A stretch of DNA of 64,000 nt from Prochilodus magdalenae (Eukaryota; Chordata; Actinopteri; Characiformes; Prochilodontidae): positions 57,501-121,500 of the forward strand of contig JAMWET010006980.1 in the NCBI GenBank assembly GCA_024036415.1, written 5' to 3'. This document shows positions 25,201-39,464 of the stretch, one piece after another. A program made the translations under genes and the position numbers. The notes beneath the pieces are model-generated. The model did no database searches, was not told where the DNA came from, and saw only the letters and a list, made by a program, of their open reading frames with translations. Numbering within the stretch: position 1 is the stretch's first letter; each line of letters starts with the position of its first letter.

Positions 25201-25732
25201 AGATGACTGGGTTAGACTTTTTTTAGGGCACATCACTTAAGTATTTATTTGTAATGTCTTAGTCCATTGGATACTTTAAGCCTTAAGTGAAATCACATGC
25301 AGGGAATTTCAGAGAGGAATAAGTTGATTGACATTTCTAATAACTGAACTTTCAGCAAGAATCACTAGATTTCATGTTTTATGGAAAAAAGAGAAGCATG
25401 TCAAAAAACAGACATTTTGCCAAGTGTTAGGCATAGCATTGCTACTGACAGTAGCCACGTTTACATGCAGCCTGGTAATCTCATAACAATAATAATCCAA
25501 AACTGGCATCAACATCAGTAAAACTGAAAAGATTCAGGTGTCTAAGATCGTTAAGATGATTGAATTTTAAAACATGCTGCACGTACAAGACCACGTATAG
25601 ATTTCTAAACTACAAGAGTTCTGTAAGCAACAGTGATGAACGATCCTTAACCAGGATCTCCACCTCGGTTTCTTAGAGTAGTGATGAAAAGCAGAGTAAA
25701 TGTACACAAGGTGAAGATAAACTGCTTCCTAC

Positions 25733-25866
25733 CTGCAGCAGCTAAATATCTCCTGTTTCTGCTCCTTCAGCAACAGCCTGAGTCTGAACACCGCTGACCT
25801 GAGGGAAGTTGATTCTTCTCCAGACCTTCTGAACTCGAGCCAGTTAAAAAATGAGGGGGCTTTATA
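25733..25866 (-). promoter_or_regulatory. TATA promoter and non-coding exon 1 of the 23934 gene
   Basis: On the minus strand TATAAAG (25866-25860) is followed about 30 bases later by the likely transcription start. The first exon ends GCTGCTGCAG|GTAGGAAG, a strong 5' splice site with exon end at 25733. The first exon carries no long ORF. The same module occurs at 30844-30978, 35722-35835 and 42971-43106, and truncated at ~29610. The coding exon is about 800 bases further on. Confidence 0.72.
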
Positions 25867-27180
25867 GTGAAGTCTCCCAACAAACCCCGCATCCTGCACT
25901 CTGACTGGATAAGTTTCTCCTAGCAGTTCATGGGTTGACCAGTTGAGAAATCAAGGTCTGCCTGGAAAACAACACCATTAGAACCATTAAGATTACTCTC
26001 TAATGGTAATTGGCTTAATGGTCACCGTTAGACACCATTAGTTTCTAATGGGACACCTTTAGATCGTACTATAAAACCATCAAACACATTTGGAATCACT
26101 CCCAGGTCACATGCAAAAAAATTACAATCCTTCACACTGTGATATCAAACCATCAACAAAAGCCAAAACATGTTACAACACCACCTGAAACCATCAGAAA
26201 CACATACATGAAATAGGAAGAGTTTAAAAAAAAAAAAAAAATCCAAAATACAAGTTTTGTAAATGAATATTTTCTGAAGCAAGTAATACACAATTCCTGC
26301 AAATGTTCAGATTTCAGTGTCATTATCAATCATAAAAAACATAACTGAAGAACTGAAGTCTAAGAGACCAGAAACACTGGCCTGTCCTAAAGTCTATACT
26401 TGCAGTTTGTGGTTTTGCTAAAGCACACGTGAAATAATTCAGAATTTATCAAAATTGTATAAGCACTTGTTCAGCAACTTTTTTTCTTTATACTATTTTG
26501 GCAACTTTTGCCTTTTAAATCTTGGTTCCACTCTCCGTTTCTTCTTCGTGCTCTCAGAAAGTATTTCCTGCCACAATACCAAATACTAAAACACTCGATT
26601 CTTTTTCCATTCTGTAATTTATATTGTGTCCATATTTGGATCTCCAGCTCCCAGTTTGATCCCTCTATATCAAAAACAAATAGAGTTTTCAAAAAGTAGC
26701 CTCTGTCGCCCTGTGAGATAAATAAAAAACATTTAGGACCCAATATATTTTGGGCGTTTTGTTTGTTTTTTTCCCTTTAGATACAGGTTCGAGTGTATGC
26801 ATGTATGTGTGTGGCTGTAAACGTTAAGAAAGAAAAAAATTCGCTCACCAACAGTATTGTCTTATACATATGAACAGCGCCCCTCGCAAAACAGTAAATT
26901 AAGAAATCTTACTTTTATTCACACTGACGCGCACAAAATGCTATAAACTGGAAAACAGCCGCCGAACAGAACTGCATTTCTGCAAGTCTCTGGTCCATGA
27001 GGGAACTACGGGCCGACTATAGGGACAAATGCAAAGCAATAAATGTTCATTGTTGTCGCTCTATCGCCATCTATTGGGTGTTCTAGGATTGGAATCCTTT
27101 CAGAATGGGATAGCAGGCAACAACATTAAGACTTTCTTACAGACATTCTGTACTTCCAAATTAAACTAGCCAAACAAGTA
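25867..27180. repeat. Segmental-duplication flank, copy 1
   Basis: Homologous to 30979-32640, and to 35836-36780 joined to 37600-38260. It contains the TAATGGTAATTGGCTTAATGG/ACCATTAG inverted phrases (~25980-26050). It also contains a block at 26500-26740 that is open in both directions but unrecognised, and a GC-richer block with CGCCATCTATTGGGTG (~27070). No gene supported. Confidence 0.7.
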
Positions 27181-27760
27181 TTTTCTGTTGACTTAATTTT
27201 GAATTTATGATTTTATACTATTATACGTTCTTATTTCTGTAAATCTTTGTACATCATGCAGGAACCATGCCATCATTATTATTTCCTTGTAATTTCACTA
27301 TTATTCCCCATCCTTTCTTTCTTTTTTTACCATTGTTTCAGGTACACATCTTGGTTATATGGCTTCTTTGGACAGGTTAAGGATGAATGTTTCCAGTTTT
27401 AAACTTACTTGTAACTTACCTGTAGTTGGGCTAATCCAACATCTTAATGGAGCTTAATGGCTATTTAAATAGCAGACCGCAGCCATTTTGGGAGGACTGG
27501 CTTGGGGGGGTACATCTGTTTTTTAAGAAGTGCTATGTTGGAAAACCTATTGGATGTATTTGTATCCATTTGTTTAGTTAATTTTTTGTTTTGTTTTCTT
27601 TTCTTTTAGTTTCTGGGTTTTTCCCTATTTGATTATTTTTGCGGAGTTTTTGAATCCACTGCACTTAAAACTTGGACACAATAAACCACCTGGCATTTTC
27701 ACTTCCAGTTTTCTTTAGTTTTTATTTCAATCGACACTCAGCTATCCTGCGACACAATTA
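27181..27760. other. Intergenic between zinc-finger units 1 and 2
   Basis: AT-rich, partly similar to 30430-30560 and 38480-38590. TTTATT at 27721-27726 gives a minus-strand AATAAA that could serve the 27911 gene. Confidence 0.45.
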
Positions 27761-27910
27761 CAGGAGACAGTCATGATTTTGATCACACAATGTTTTGTCA
27801 TTGTTTCCATCACAGCTTTGTTCATTTCTGTTTTAAATGAAATTGAACAAAACACAACCCAAGTAAAAATCAGTCCAAGACTAACATTAATTTCAACCTA
27901 TGCAATATTC

Positions 27911-28897
27911 CTATACAATTACTTTCCTGTGTGTGCGCTGATGTCGCAGGAGAACATGCTGCCGAGTAAAACTCTTCCCACACTCTGAGCACTGATACGG
28001 CTTCTCTCCTGTGTGAATGCGCTGGTGGTGTTGGAGGCTAACATTTAAAGTAAAACTCATCCCACACTGTGAACAGTGATACGGTTTCTCTCCTGTGTGA
28101 ATGCGCTGGTGTTGTTGGAGGTGACTCTGTTGAGTAAAACTCTTCCCACAGTCGAAGCAGTGATACGGTTTCTCTCCCGTGTGAATGCGCTGGTGTCGTT
28201 GGAGTAGACAATACTGAGTAAAACTTTTGCCACAGTCTGAACAGTGATACGGCTTCTCTCCCGTGTGAATGCGCTGGTGTTGTTGGAGTTGCCACAGTTC
28301 AGTAAAACTCCTCTCACACTCGAAACAATAATGTGGTTTCTCTCCTGTGTGAATGCGCTGGTGTCGTCGAAGAACACTCTGTGTACTATAACTCTTCCCA
28401 CATTCTGAACAGTGATGCGGCTTCTCTCCTGTGTGTATGTGTTGGTGTCGTCGAAGATGTCTCTTTGTAGTAAAACTCTTCCCACAGTCTGAACAGGAAT
28501 ACGGCTTCTCTCCTGTATGAATGCGCTGGTGTGCTTTGAAATGACTTCTGTGTATAAAACTCGTACCACAGTCTGAACAGGAATACCGCTTCTCTCCTGT
28601 GTGAATGTGCCGGTGTTGATTGAGGTTACCCTGTTGACTAAAACTCTTCCCACAGTCTGAACACTGATACGGCTTCTCTCCTGTATGAATGCGCTGGTGT
28701 CGTTGGAGAAGACTTGGTCGACTAAAACCCTTTCCACACTCTGAGCACTGGTGAGTGCTCTTCTTGACCTTGTTTTTCTGCATTCTCTGGAGAGATGCTT
28801 TACTGCATACAGCTTTGGGAGACGTTTGTTGAGATGCCATTTTCTCTTTGTTGAAGACCTCCGATTTCAATAGCCTGCCTTTACCTTTTGGCAGCAT
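27911..28897 (-). CDS. C2H2 zinc-finger protein, 10 fingers (328 aa)
   Basis: A paralogue of the 23934 gene with the same leader ([13 protein letters not shown], then MASQQTSP), ten intact C2H2 fingers and the same HRKVIV end. The 3' splice site TTCTATAG lies 12 bases upstream of the ATG. Several helices differ from the neighbour's at the DNA-contacting positions (for example IHRSHF, TELWQL, TRQHVL), while the finger framework is nearly constant, as expected if DNA specificity has diverged. Finger 6 has CFECERS, with a Glu in the usual Gly position. The near promoter copy at ~29610 is truncated, so transcription more likely begins at ~30950. Confidence 0.92.
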   Translation of the reverse strand: MLPKGKGRLLKSEVFNKEKMASQQTSPKAVCSKASLQRMQKNKVKKSTHQCSECGKGFSRPSLLQRHQRIHTGEKPYQCSDCGKSFSQQGNLNQHRHIHTGEKRYSCSDCGTSFIHRSHFKAHQRIHTGEKPYSCSDCGKSFTTKRHLRRHQHIHTGEKPHHCSECGKSYSTQSVLRRHQRIHTGEKPHYCFECERSFTELWQLQQHQRIHTGEKPYHCSDCGKSFTQYCLLQRHQRIHTGEKPYHCFDCGKSFTQQSHLQQHQRIHTGEKPYHCSQCGMSFTLNVSLQHHQRIHTGEKPYQCSECGKSFTRQHVLLRHQRTHRKVIV

Positions 28898-29301
28898 CCT
28901 TTTGTGTGTCTATAGAAGTAAATTCAAAAGGAAAGTGACGAATACAGGCAAGAGAAGGCTTACCATTAGGCCTTTCATGATTATGGGCTAAGTGACCAAG
29001 GTGGATGAATTGCCATATTGTTTCAACATTAATGGTGATAGATGTGCTTATCCAGAGTAGTTACAGCTTCAAATCACATCACAGTGATTTCTAAAGTCTC
29101 AGTTCATAGATACTTTAGGCCTTTATTTAAATTAGATAAGAGGAATAAGTTATTTGACATTTCTTGACTTTAAACAAGAATCGCTAGATTGCATGTTTGA
29201 TGGAAAAAGGAGAAGCATGTCTATATAAAAGACACTTTGCCAACCATTAGGCATGGCAATGATACAGGGAGTAGCTACGCTTAGATGTAGCCTAGTAATC
29301 T

Positions 29302-29342
<41 letters not shown>

Positions 29343-29640
29343 ACCAAAATCGGCATCAAAAACAATAAAACCGAAACTGAAAAGATTCAGGTGTCTAAGA
29401 TTGGTAAGATGATTGAATTTTAAACATGCTGCACATGCAAGACTACCTATAGATTTCTAAACTACAAGAGTTCTGTAAGCAACAATGAAGAACGATCCTA
29501 AACCAAGTTAGCTGACTGTAAGAACAACCAAGATCTCCACCTTGGTTTCTTAGAGGAGCTATGAAAAGCAGAGTAAATGTACACAAGGTGAAGACAAACT
29601 GCTTCCTACCTGCAACAGCTCAATTGGTTGACCAGTTAAG
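28898..29640 (-). other. Intron of the 27911 gene with truncated exon-1 copy
   Basis: Paralogous to the introns of the other units but lacking most of the SINE. An AAT microsatellite lies at 29303-29340. At 29605-29624 the donor and first bases of exon 1 are kept (TACCTGCAACAGCTCAAT). The sequence then jumps to DNA that in other copies lies upstream of the TATA box. Confidence 0.65.
29303..29340. repeat. (AAT)n microsatellite
   Basis: About 12 AAT units; the corresponding site of the 35500 copy has only about four. Confidence 0.95.
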
Positions 29641-30840
29641 AAGTCGAAGTCCAGCTGAAAAACAACACCATAGAACCATTAAGATTACTCTCTAATGGTA
29701 ATTGCCTTAATTAATTGCCTTAGCGTTAGACACTATTCGTTTTTAATGGGACACCTTTAGATTCCTACTAGAAAGCCATCCAACACATTTGAAATCACTC
29801 CCAGGTCACCTGTAAAACCATTACAATCCTTCACACTGTGATTTTAAACCATCAACAAAAGTCAAAGCATGTTACACCACCACCTGAAACCATCAAAAAC
29901 ACTTCATTTCTATTTTGCTGATCTTTGGAGGTCAGTTCCCAATCACCCTCATTCTGAGGAATTATTTCTTTAGAATGAAGGATTTCACGTAAAACACTCA
30001 TGACATCACATCTTAATAACTGAATTGTGTAGAAATCTAGCCTTATTTACACAATTCTTATTTAAGATTTGACTGTACTTTATTTTAAAACATCTTTAAA
30101 TGTTGGAAAACAGGATGGGATAGCAGGCGACAACATTGAGACTTTCTTACAGACATACTACACTTCAAACTTAAACTAGCCAAACAAGAATTTTCTGTTG
30201 ATTTAAGTTTGTATTTATGATTTTAGACTAGTTTCTTTTACCAATTTATGTGGTTATTTCACTCTATTTTCAGAGTTAAAATTGGATGACTTCTATATAA
30301 ACTGCAAAAACACTAGCGCATGCTAATGAGATTCCCCAAACAATATTCCAGTACACAGTACATAGCAATAAGAATCTTAATTCATCAAAGCAGTAGACCC
30401 ACAGTCTTCACATCCTCATTTCTGTGAATCTTTGTACATCATGCAGGAACCATGCCATCATTATTTTTTCTGTGTGATTTCACTATTTTCCCCCATTCTT
30501 TCTTCTTCTTTTTTTTTTTTTTACAGTTGTTTCGGGTACACATCTTGGTTTAACCAGAAACCCACCTGGTGTGTAGCAGTTTTAGCTACCTAATGTAGGA
30601 TACAGGTATTTTGTGTTTTGGATTTCTTCTTTTAATTTGTTGGTGATACCAAGTTACTGAAGTCTTACTTTCGAGACTGAAACTGTAACACCGTAAAAAT
30701 TTGTCACATCACCAAAGTAACAGGTAAATGGCTGAAAGGTCACAAGACAAGGCTAAACGACAGACTCTTAGTCGACAGGTTTCTTAGAGTAGCAATAAAA
30801 AACAGAGTAAATGTACACAAGGTGAAGATAAACTGCTTCC
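29641..30840. repeat. Duplicated flank between truncated and complete promoter copies
   Basis: 29641-29900 matches the region upstream of the promoters at 35930-36130. 29900-30110 matches 36130-36330, and 30110-30760 matches 38155-38760. No gene seen. It is a joined mosaic of the array's standard flanks. Confidence 0.6.
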
Positions 30841-30843
30841 TAC

Positions 30844-30978
30844 CTGCAGCAGCTCAATATCTCCTGTTTCTGCTCCTTCAGCAACAGCCTGAGTCTGAAA
30901 ACCGCTGAACTGATTGAAGTTGATTCTTCTCCAGACCTTCTGAACTCAAGAGGCACTTAAAAAATGAGGGGCTTTATA
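30844..30978 (-). promoter_or_regulatory. TATA promoter and exon 1 (probably for the 27911 gene)
   Basis: TATAAAG on the minus strand at 30978-30972 and a first exon ending GCTGCTGCAG|GTAGGAAG (exon end 30844), almost identical to the 25733-25866 module. The next zinc-finger exon downstream on this strand is 28897, giving a predicted intron of about 1.9 kb. Confidence 0.65.
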
Positions 30979-32640
30979 GTGAAGTCTCCCAACAAACCCC
31001 GCATCCTGCACTCTGACTGGATAACAGTTTCTCCTAGCGGTTCATGGGTTGACCAGTTGAGAAATCAAAGTCTCCCTGAAAAACAACACCATTAGAACCA
31101 TTAAGATTACTCTCTAATGGTAATTGGCTTAATGGTCACCGTTAGACACCATTAGTTTCTAATGGGACACCTTTAGATCGTACTATAAAACCATCAAACA
31201 CATTTGGAATCACTCCCAGGTCACATGCAAAAAAATTACAATCCTTCACACGGTGATATCAAACCATCAACAAAAGCCAAAACATGTTACAACACCACCT
31301 GAAACCATCAGAAACACATACATTTCTGTTTTGCTAATTTATGGAGGTTCCCAATCACCTTTATTCTGAGGAATTCTCCTTTCCTTAGAATGAAGCATCT
31401 CACATAAAAACACTTTAAATAACATTACATCTTAATAACTGAATTGTGTAGAAATAAAAAAAAAAGTCTTTATACAATTCATATTAAAGCTGACTGTACT
31501 TTATTTTAGAACATCTTTAAATGTTACATTAACACTTAGTACAGCACACATACACACTGGTCAGAACGTGAGAATGGGTTGGAGTTTTAAACAAGCTTTT
31601 AACTGTGGAATTAGCCTCTATTTATATTGATATGTGTGGTAATATAAATGACATAGGAAGAGGTTTTAAAAAAACAAAGAAAACAAATCCAAAAGCAAGT
31701 TTTGTAAATTAATATTTCCTGAAGCGAGTAATACACAATTCCTGCAAATGTTCAGATTTCAGTGTCATTATCAATCATAAAAGACATCATTGAACTTAAG
31801 TCTAAGAGACCGGAAACACTGGCCTGTCCTAAAGTCTATACTTGCAGTTTGTAGTTTTGCTGAAGCACACGTGAAATAATTCTGAATTTATCAAAATTGT
31901 ATGAGCACTTGTACAGCAAGTTTTTGTTCTTCACACTATTTTGGCAACTTTGGCCTTTTAAATCTTGGTTCCACGCTTTTCTTCTTCGTGCTCTCAGAAA
32001 GTATTTCCTGCCACAATACCAAATACTAAAACACTCGATTCTTTTTCCATTCTGTAATTTATATTGTGTCCATATTTGGATCTCCAGCTCCCAGTTTGAT
32101 CTCTCTATATCAAAAACAATAGAGTTTTTAAAAAGTAGTCTCTGTCGCCCTGTGAGATAAATAAACATTTAGGACCCAATATATTTTGTTTGTTTTTTCC
32201 CCCCCCTTCAGATACAGGTTCGAGTGTACGCATGTATGTGTGTGGCTGTAAACGTTAAGAAAGAAAACATTTCGCTCACCAACAGTATTGTCTTATACAT
32301 GTGAGCAGCGCCCCTCGCAAAACAGTAAATTAAAAAAAATCTTACTTTTGTTCAAACTGACGCGCACAAAAGGCTATAAACTGGAAAACAGCCGCCGAAC
32401 AGAACTGCATTTCTGCAAAAGTCTCTAGTCCGTGAGGGAACTACGGGCCGACTATAGGGACAAATGCAAAGCAATAAATGTTCATTGTTGTCGCTCTATC
32501 GCCATCTATTGGGTGTTCTAGGATTGGCATCCTTTGAGGATGGAATAGCAGGCAACAACATTGAGACTTTCTTACAGACATGCTGCACTTCAAACTTGAA
32601 CTAGCCAAACAAGCATTTTCTGTTGATTTAGGTTTGAATT
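30979..32640. repeat. Segmental-duplication flank, copy 2
   Basis: Closely matches 25867-27180, including the both-strand-open block (31836-32160) and the CGCCATCTATTGGGTG block (~32499). No gene supported. Confidence 0.7.
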
Positions 32641-32945
32641 TACGATTTTTTACTAGTTTAGGTTTGTTTTATCAATTTGTGTGCAAAACTGCTAGCGCAT
32701 GCTAATGAGATTCTTCAAACAATATTCGTATATTGCAATAAGAATCTAAATTCATCAAAGCAGTAGACCCACAGTCTTCACATCCTTATTTCTGTGAATC
32801 TTTGTACATCACGCAGGAACCTTGTCAGTGCCATCATTATTTTTCCCTTGTAATTTCACTATTATCCCCCATTCTTTCTTTCTTTTACCATTTCTTTGGG
32901 TACACATCTTGGTTTAACCAGAAACCCACTTGGTGTGTAGCAGTT
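32641..32945. repeat. Duplicated intergenic flank
   Basis: Matches 30240-30590 and 38290-38620; the sequence then breaks at an inserted element. Confidence 0.55.
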
Positions 32946-33232
32946 TGCAACGGTCACTTTAAGGCAGTGCACGGTGGAGAGCCAGAGCGAATAATGGAGA
33001 GTGTGGAGGAAAGCGCGGGAGAGAATGTGCGTGTGGTGAACTGTACTAGGTTGTAGCCTGGGTTCTCCAACTGGTGTTATCTGGGAACTTATGACGAGCA
33101 AAGTCTTGGTGCTGTCATTGTTCATTAAACTGACTCCGAAACCCCTTCACAGCGTGTTCCCTGCGTGTCTCTTCATGGAAGCTAAGTATCCACCTCTCTA
33201 CGAGAGCACCCACCTAACACCATTTGTTAACA
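32946..33232. mobile_element. Candidate solo LTR (287 bp) with 4-bp target duplication
   Basis: Compared with the paralogous flank at 30565-30600 (GCAGTTTTAGCTACC), this copy carries an extra 287 bp. The extra sequence starts TGCAACGG and ends GTTAACA, so it has the 5'-TG...CA-3' ends of an LTR, and it lies between direct repeats AGTT (32942-32945 and 33233-33236). An ATTAAA poly(A)-like signal occurs inside (~33124). It has no coding sequence. The parent family is unknown. Confidence 0.6.
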
Positions 33233-33653
33233 AGTTTTATCTCCCTAATGTAGGATACAGGTATTTTGTGTTTTGGATTTCCTCATTTAATTTGTTGGTG
33301 ATACCGAGTTATTGATGTTTTACTTTGGAGCCTGAAACTGTAACATCGTAAAAGTTAGTCACATCACCAAAATGGCTGATGGGTCACAAGACGGAACCAA
33401 AAGACAGAATCCTATCATTTTCCTACTTGTGCAGCTTCCCATTGAGATCCACCATGGTAAGAAGTCAATGGAGACATTTGCTGTGCTAGGTGATGGATCT
33501 TAAAGAAATCGTTCTTCCAGCTCAACTGCAGTTAGATTCTTTGGATTAGATCAGGAAGCTGAAACCCTGACCTTGATAATAGTTTAGCAGGATGCAGTAG
33601 GGATTAAAGGTAGCTGTGAATTCTTTGAAGTGTCCGCAAGTTTCAAGATCAAA
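33233..33653. repeat. 3' flank of zinc-finger unit 3
   Basis: Matches 30590-30760 and, from about 33465 (GACATTTGCTGTGCTAGG), the sequence 45120-45345 beside the zinc-finger scrap. Non-coding. Confidence 0.6.
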
Positions 33654-35721
<2,068 letters not shown>

Positions 35722-35835
35722 CTTCAGCAGCTCAATATCTCCTGTTTCCTGTATCTCCTGTTTGAACAAAGCTGAATTTGATTCTCTCCAGACATTGTGA
35801 ACTCAAGAGCCAGTTAAAAAATGAGGGGCTTTATT
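35722..35835 (-). promoter_or_regulatory. Exon 1 and decayed TATA promoter of the 34937 gene
   Basis: Paralogous to the other promoter modules, but the TATA box reads AATAAAG on the minus strand (35835-35829) instead of TATAAAG. The donor is CTGAAG|GTAGGAAG rather than CTGCAG|GTAGGAAG, still usable. The exon is also rearranged (CTCCTGTTTCCTGTATCTCC). Confidence 0.6.
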
Positions 35836-38800
35836 GTAAAGTCTCCAACATACCCCGCCTTCTGCGCTCTGATTGGATAACAGTTTGTCCAAGCGGTTCA
35901 TTGGTTGACCAGTTGAGAAGTCGAAGTCCAGCTGAAAAACAACACCATTAGAACCATTAAGATTACTCTCTAATGGTAATTGCCTTAATGGTCAGCGTTA
36001 GACACTATTCGTTTTTAATGGGACACCTTTAGATTCCTACTAGAAAGCCATCCAACACATTTGAAATCACTCCCAGGTCACCTGTAAAACCATTACAATC
36101 CTTCACACTGTGATATCAAACCATTAACAAAACACTTCATTTCTATTTTGCTGATCTTTGGAGGTCAGTTCCCAATCACCCTCATTCTGAGGAATTCTTT
36201 CTTTAGAATGAAGGATTTCGCATAAAACACTCATGACATCACATCTTAATAACTGAATTGTGTAGAAATCTAGCCATATTTACACGATTCTTATGTAAGA
36301 TTTGACTGTACTTTATTTTAAAACATCTTTAAAAGTTATATTAACACTAGATTAGTGTTATATTAGTACAGCACACATACACACTGGTCAGAACGTGAAA
36401 ATGAGTTGGAGTTTTGAGCAGGCTTTAATTGTGGAATTAGCATGTATTCATCCTGAAATGTGTGTTAATATAAATGAAATGGGAAGAGTTTAAAAAAAGA
36501 AAACAAAAAAACACAAACAAACAAACAAAAAAAACCACCCCAAAAATCCTAAATGAAAGTTTTCTAAATTAATGTTTTCTGAAGCAAGTAATACACAATT
36601 CCTGCAAATGTTCAGATTTCAGTGTCATTATCAATCATAAAAGACATAACTGAACTTAAGTCTAAGAGACCGGAAACACTGGCCTGTCCTAAAGTCTATA
36701 TGTGCAGTTTGTGGTTTTGCTGAAGCACATGTGATGGAATTCTGAATTTATCAAAATTGTATAAGCACTTGTTCAGCAATTATGAGTGATTGCAGTCCAT
36801 GTTAAAAGTCTTCCCCGATATATTGCAGAACGTGTCTGAGGGTGTTGGCCTTTTAAGTCTTGGTTTCTCTCTGGGTTTCTTCTTCATGCTCTCAGAAATA
36901 CCAAAATTACTTTATTCGTTTGCCATTCTGTAGTTTATTTAGTGTCCATGTTTGGATCTGCAGGTATTCGTTTGATTTCTCTTTATCAAAAACAGAGTTG
37001 TTAAACAGTAGCCTCTGTCGCCCTGTGGTAAATAAAACAATTTAGAACACAATATGGCATTGGACCTTTTCCTCCTGTAGATCACTGGATTCCCTGAATG
37101 TTGAGGTCATTAAAGAGTCGTATTCCTGATGTTCACCAGTGACCTGGACCAGTCCTACTGCAGATCTGAAGACACAAAGGTCAGTCTTCAGATTTACCCA
37201 GTCAACCAGCCTCCTCCCCCACCCTGGCTTTCTCACCTCTGCCCCAAACTCATCTCACCTTCAACAGACAGAACATTAACAGGCTCTTTAGTAGATAGAA
37301 CATGAGGAAGCTTAGGAGTCTGACTTAATCTCTCCATCCACTGTCAAACATGACTGTAAACAATTTAAACTAACAAATCACTGGATCTCTGCATGGTGCC
37401 CACACACAGAACTTTAGGGCTCATTAAACACAATAGACATGGAAGTACAGTTAGAACTCTGGGAGTGCTTGTGTGGTGGCTCCTAGAAAAAAGAGGCTGT
37501 GGTAAGAGAGCAGGACTCAGAGAGATAGTCAGCCAGTGGAGAAGTTTAATAGTTGGCAGTCTACTCTGGAATATCCAGGCTTAGTGGCATATTCAATCAG
37601 ACACAGGTTCGGGTGGATGCATGTATGTGTGTGGCTGTAAACGTAAAGAAATAAATATAGCCCATATTGTCTTATACATATGAACAGCGCCCCTCGCATT
37701 ACTGGATTCCATATGCAAGGTAATCCACTACTGGGCACTACAAATATTAGATACTGAGGTAATGCCAGCATCTACATGAATAAACGCAAATATTCCTATA
37801 GTAAGGACTCAAATGGCTGACATACTAACATGACTAGCAACTTCCACACAGTATACAATGCTGACATTTATGACGTGAAAAAACAAATATTAACATTGGA
37901 GCGCCATCTTTAAAGCTACGGAAAAAATATCATATAATGAAAACAGTAAATAAAAAAAAATCTTACTTTTATTCAAACTGACGCGCACAAAAGGCTATAA
38001 ACTGGAAAACAGTCGCAGAACAGAACTGCATTTCTGCACAAGTCTCTGGTCCATGAGGGAACTACGGGCCGACTATAGGGACAAATGCAAAGCAATAAAT
38101 GTTCATTGTTGTCGCTCTATCGCCATCTATTGGGTGTTCTAGGATTGGCATCCTTTGAGGATGGGATAGCAGGCGACAACATTGAGACTTTCTTACAGAC
38201 ATGCTACACTTCAAACTTAAACTAGCCAAACAAGCATTTTCTGTTGATTTAAAATTGTATTTATGATTTTATACTAGTTTAAGTTTCTTTTATCAATTTG
38301 TGTGGTTATTTCACTCTAGTTTCAGCAGTTAAAATTGGATGACTTCTATATAAACTGCAGAAATGCTAGCACATGCTAATGAGATTCCCCAAACAATATT
38401 CCAGTACACAGTACATAGCAATAAGAATCTAAATTCATCAAAGCAGTAGACCCACAGTCTTCATATCCTCATTTCTGTGAATCTTTGTACATCATGCAGG
38501 AACTATGCCATCATTATTTTTGCCTTGTAATTTCACTATTATCCCCCATTCTTTCTTTCTTTTTCTTTTTTTCTTTTTTTTCATCTTCGTTTAACCAGAA
38601 ACCCACCTGGTGTGTAACAGTTTTATAGTTTTATACAGGTATTTTGTGTTTTGGATTTCTTCTTTTAATTTGTTGGTGATACCGAGTTACTGTATTAGTC
38701 AAAATTAGTCACATCACCAAAGTAACAGGTAAATGGCTGAAAGGTCACAAGACGGGGCCAAAAGACAGAATCCTGTAATTTTTCTACTTGTACAGTTCAG

Positions 38801-38860
38801 GTCCTGCGGCAGTGTGCTCCAAATTAGGATGGACCATCCAGGGACCACTCTCTTGTATCA
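35836..38860. repeat. Segmental-duplication flank, copy 3, with insertions
   Basis: 35836-36780 and 37600-38260 match copies 1 and 2. Between them, 37060-37600 is extra; part of it (37130-37230) resembles 44520-44620. A further 242 bp (37699-37940) interrupts the CCCCTCGCAAAACAG phrase found intact at 26880 and 32310. No gene is supported; small ORFs here are not coding-like. Confidence 0.6.
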
Positions 38861-39164
38861 GGCCAACAATAATAAATAAGTAACAGCAAAATCAACAGCT
38901 TTTCCTGGGATGACTAAACCAGGCCATGGCTCTCTCTAATCTTTGTTTTCTAGGAGCGGTTTTGATGTAACACTAAACCATTGTTGGTGTTAATTCATAC
39001 TGGTGAATCAATTACAGGAGACAGTCATGGTTTTGATCACACAATGTTTTGTCATTGTTTCCATCACAGTTTTGTTTATTTCTGTTTTAAATTAAATTGA
39101 ACAAAACACAACCCAAGTAAAAATCAGTCCAAGACTAACATTAATATCAACCTATGCAATATTC
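38861..39164. repeat. 3' flank of zinc-finger unit 4
   Basis: Matches 23655-23933 and 27760-27910, including a minus-strand AATAAA at 39075-39080. Confidence 0.65.
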
Positions 39165-39167
39165 CTA

Positions 39168-39389
<222 letters not shown>

Positions 39390-39464
39390 CTATCCACAGT
39401 CTGAACAGTGATACGGCTTCTCTCCTGTATGAATGCTCTGGTGTGCTTTGAAATGACCTCTGTG

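Noticed and set aside
26471..26743. ORF open on both strands and repeated at 31836-32168
   Set aside because: It is shared by duplicated non-coding flanks, carries indels between copies that change frame, has no recognisable motif, and is degraded at 36860.
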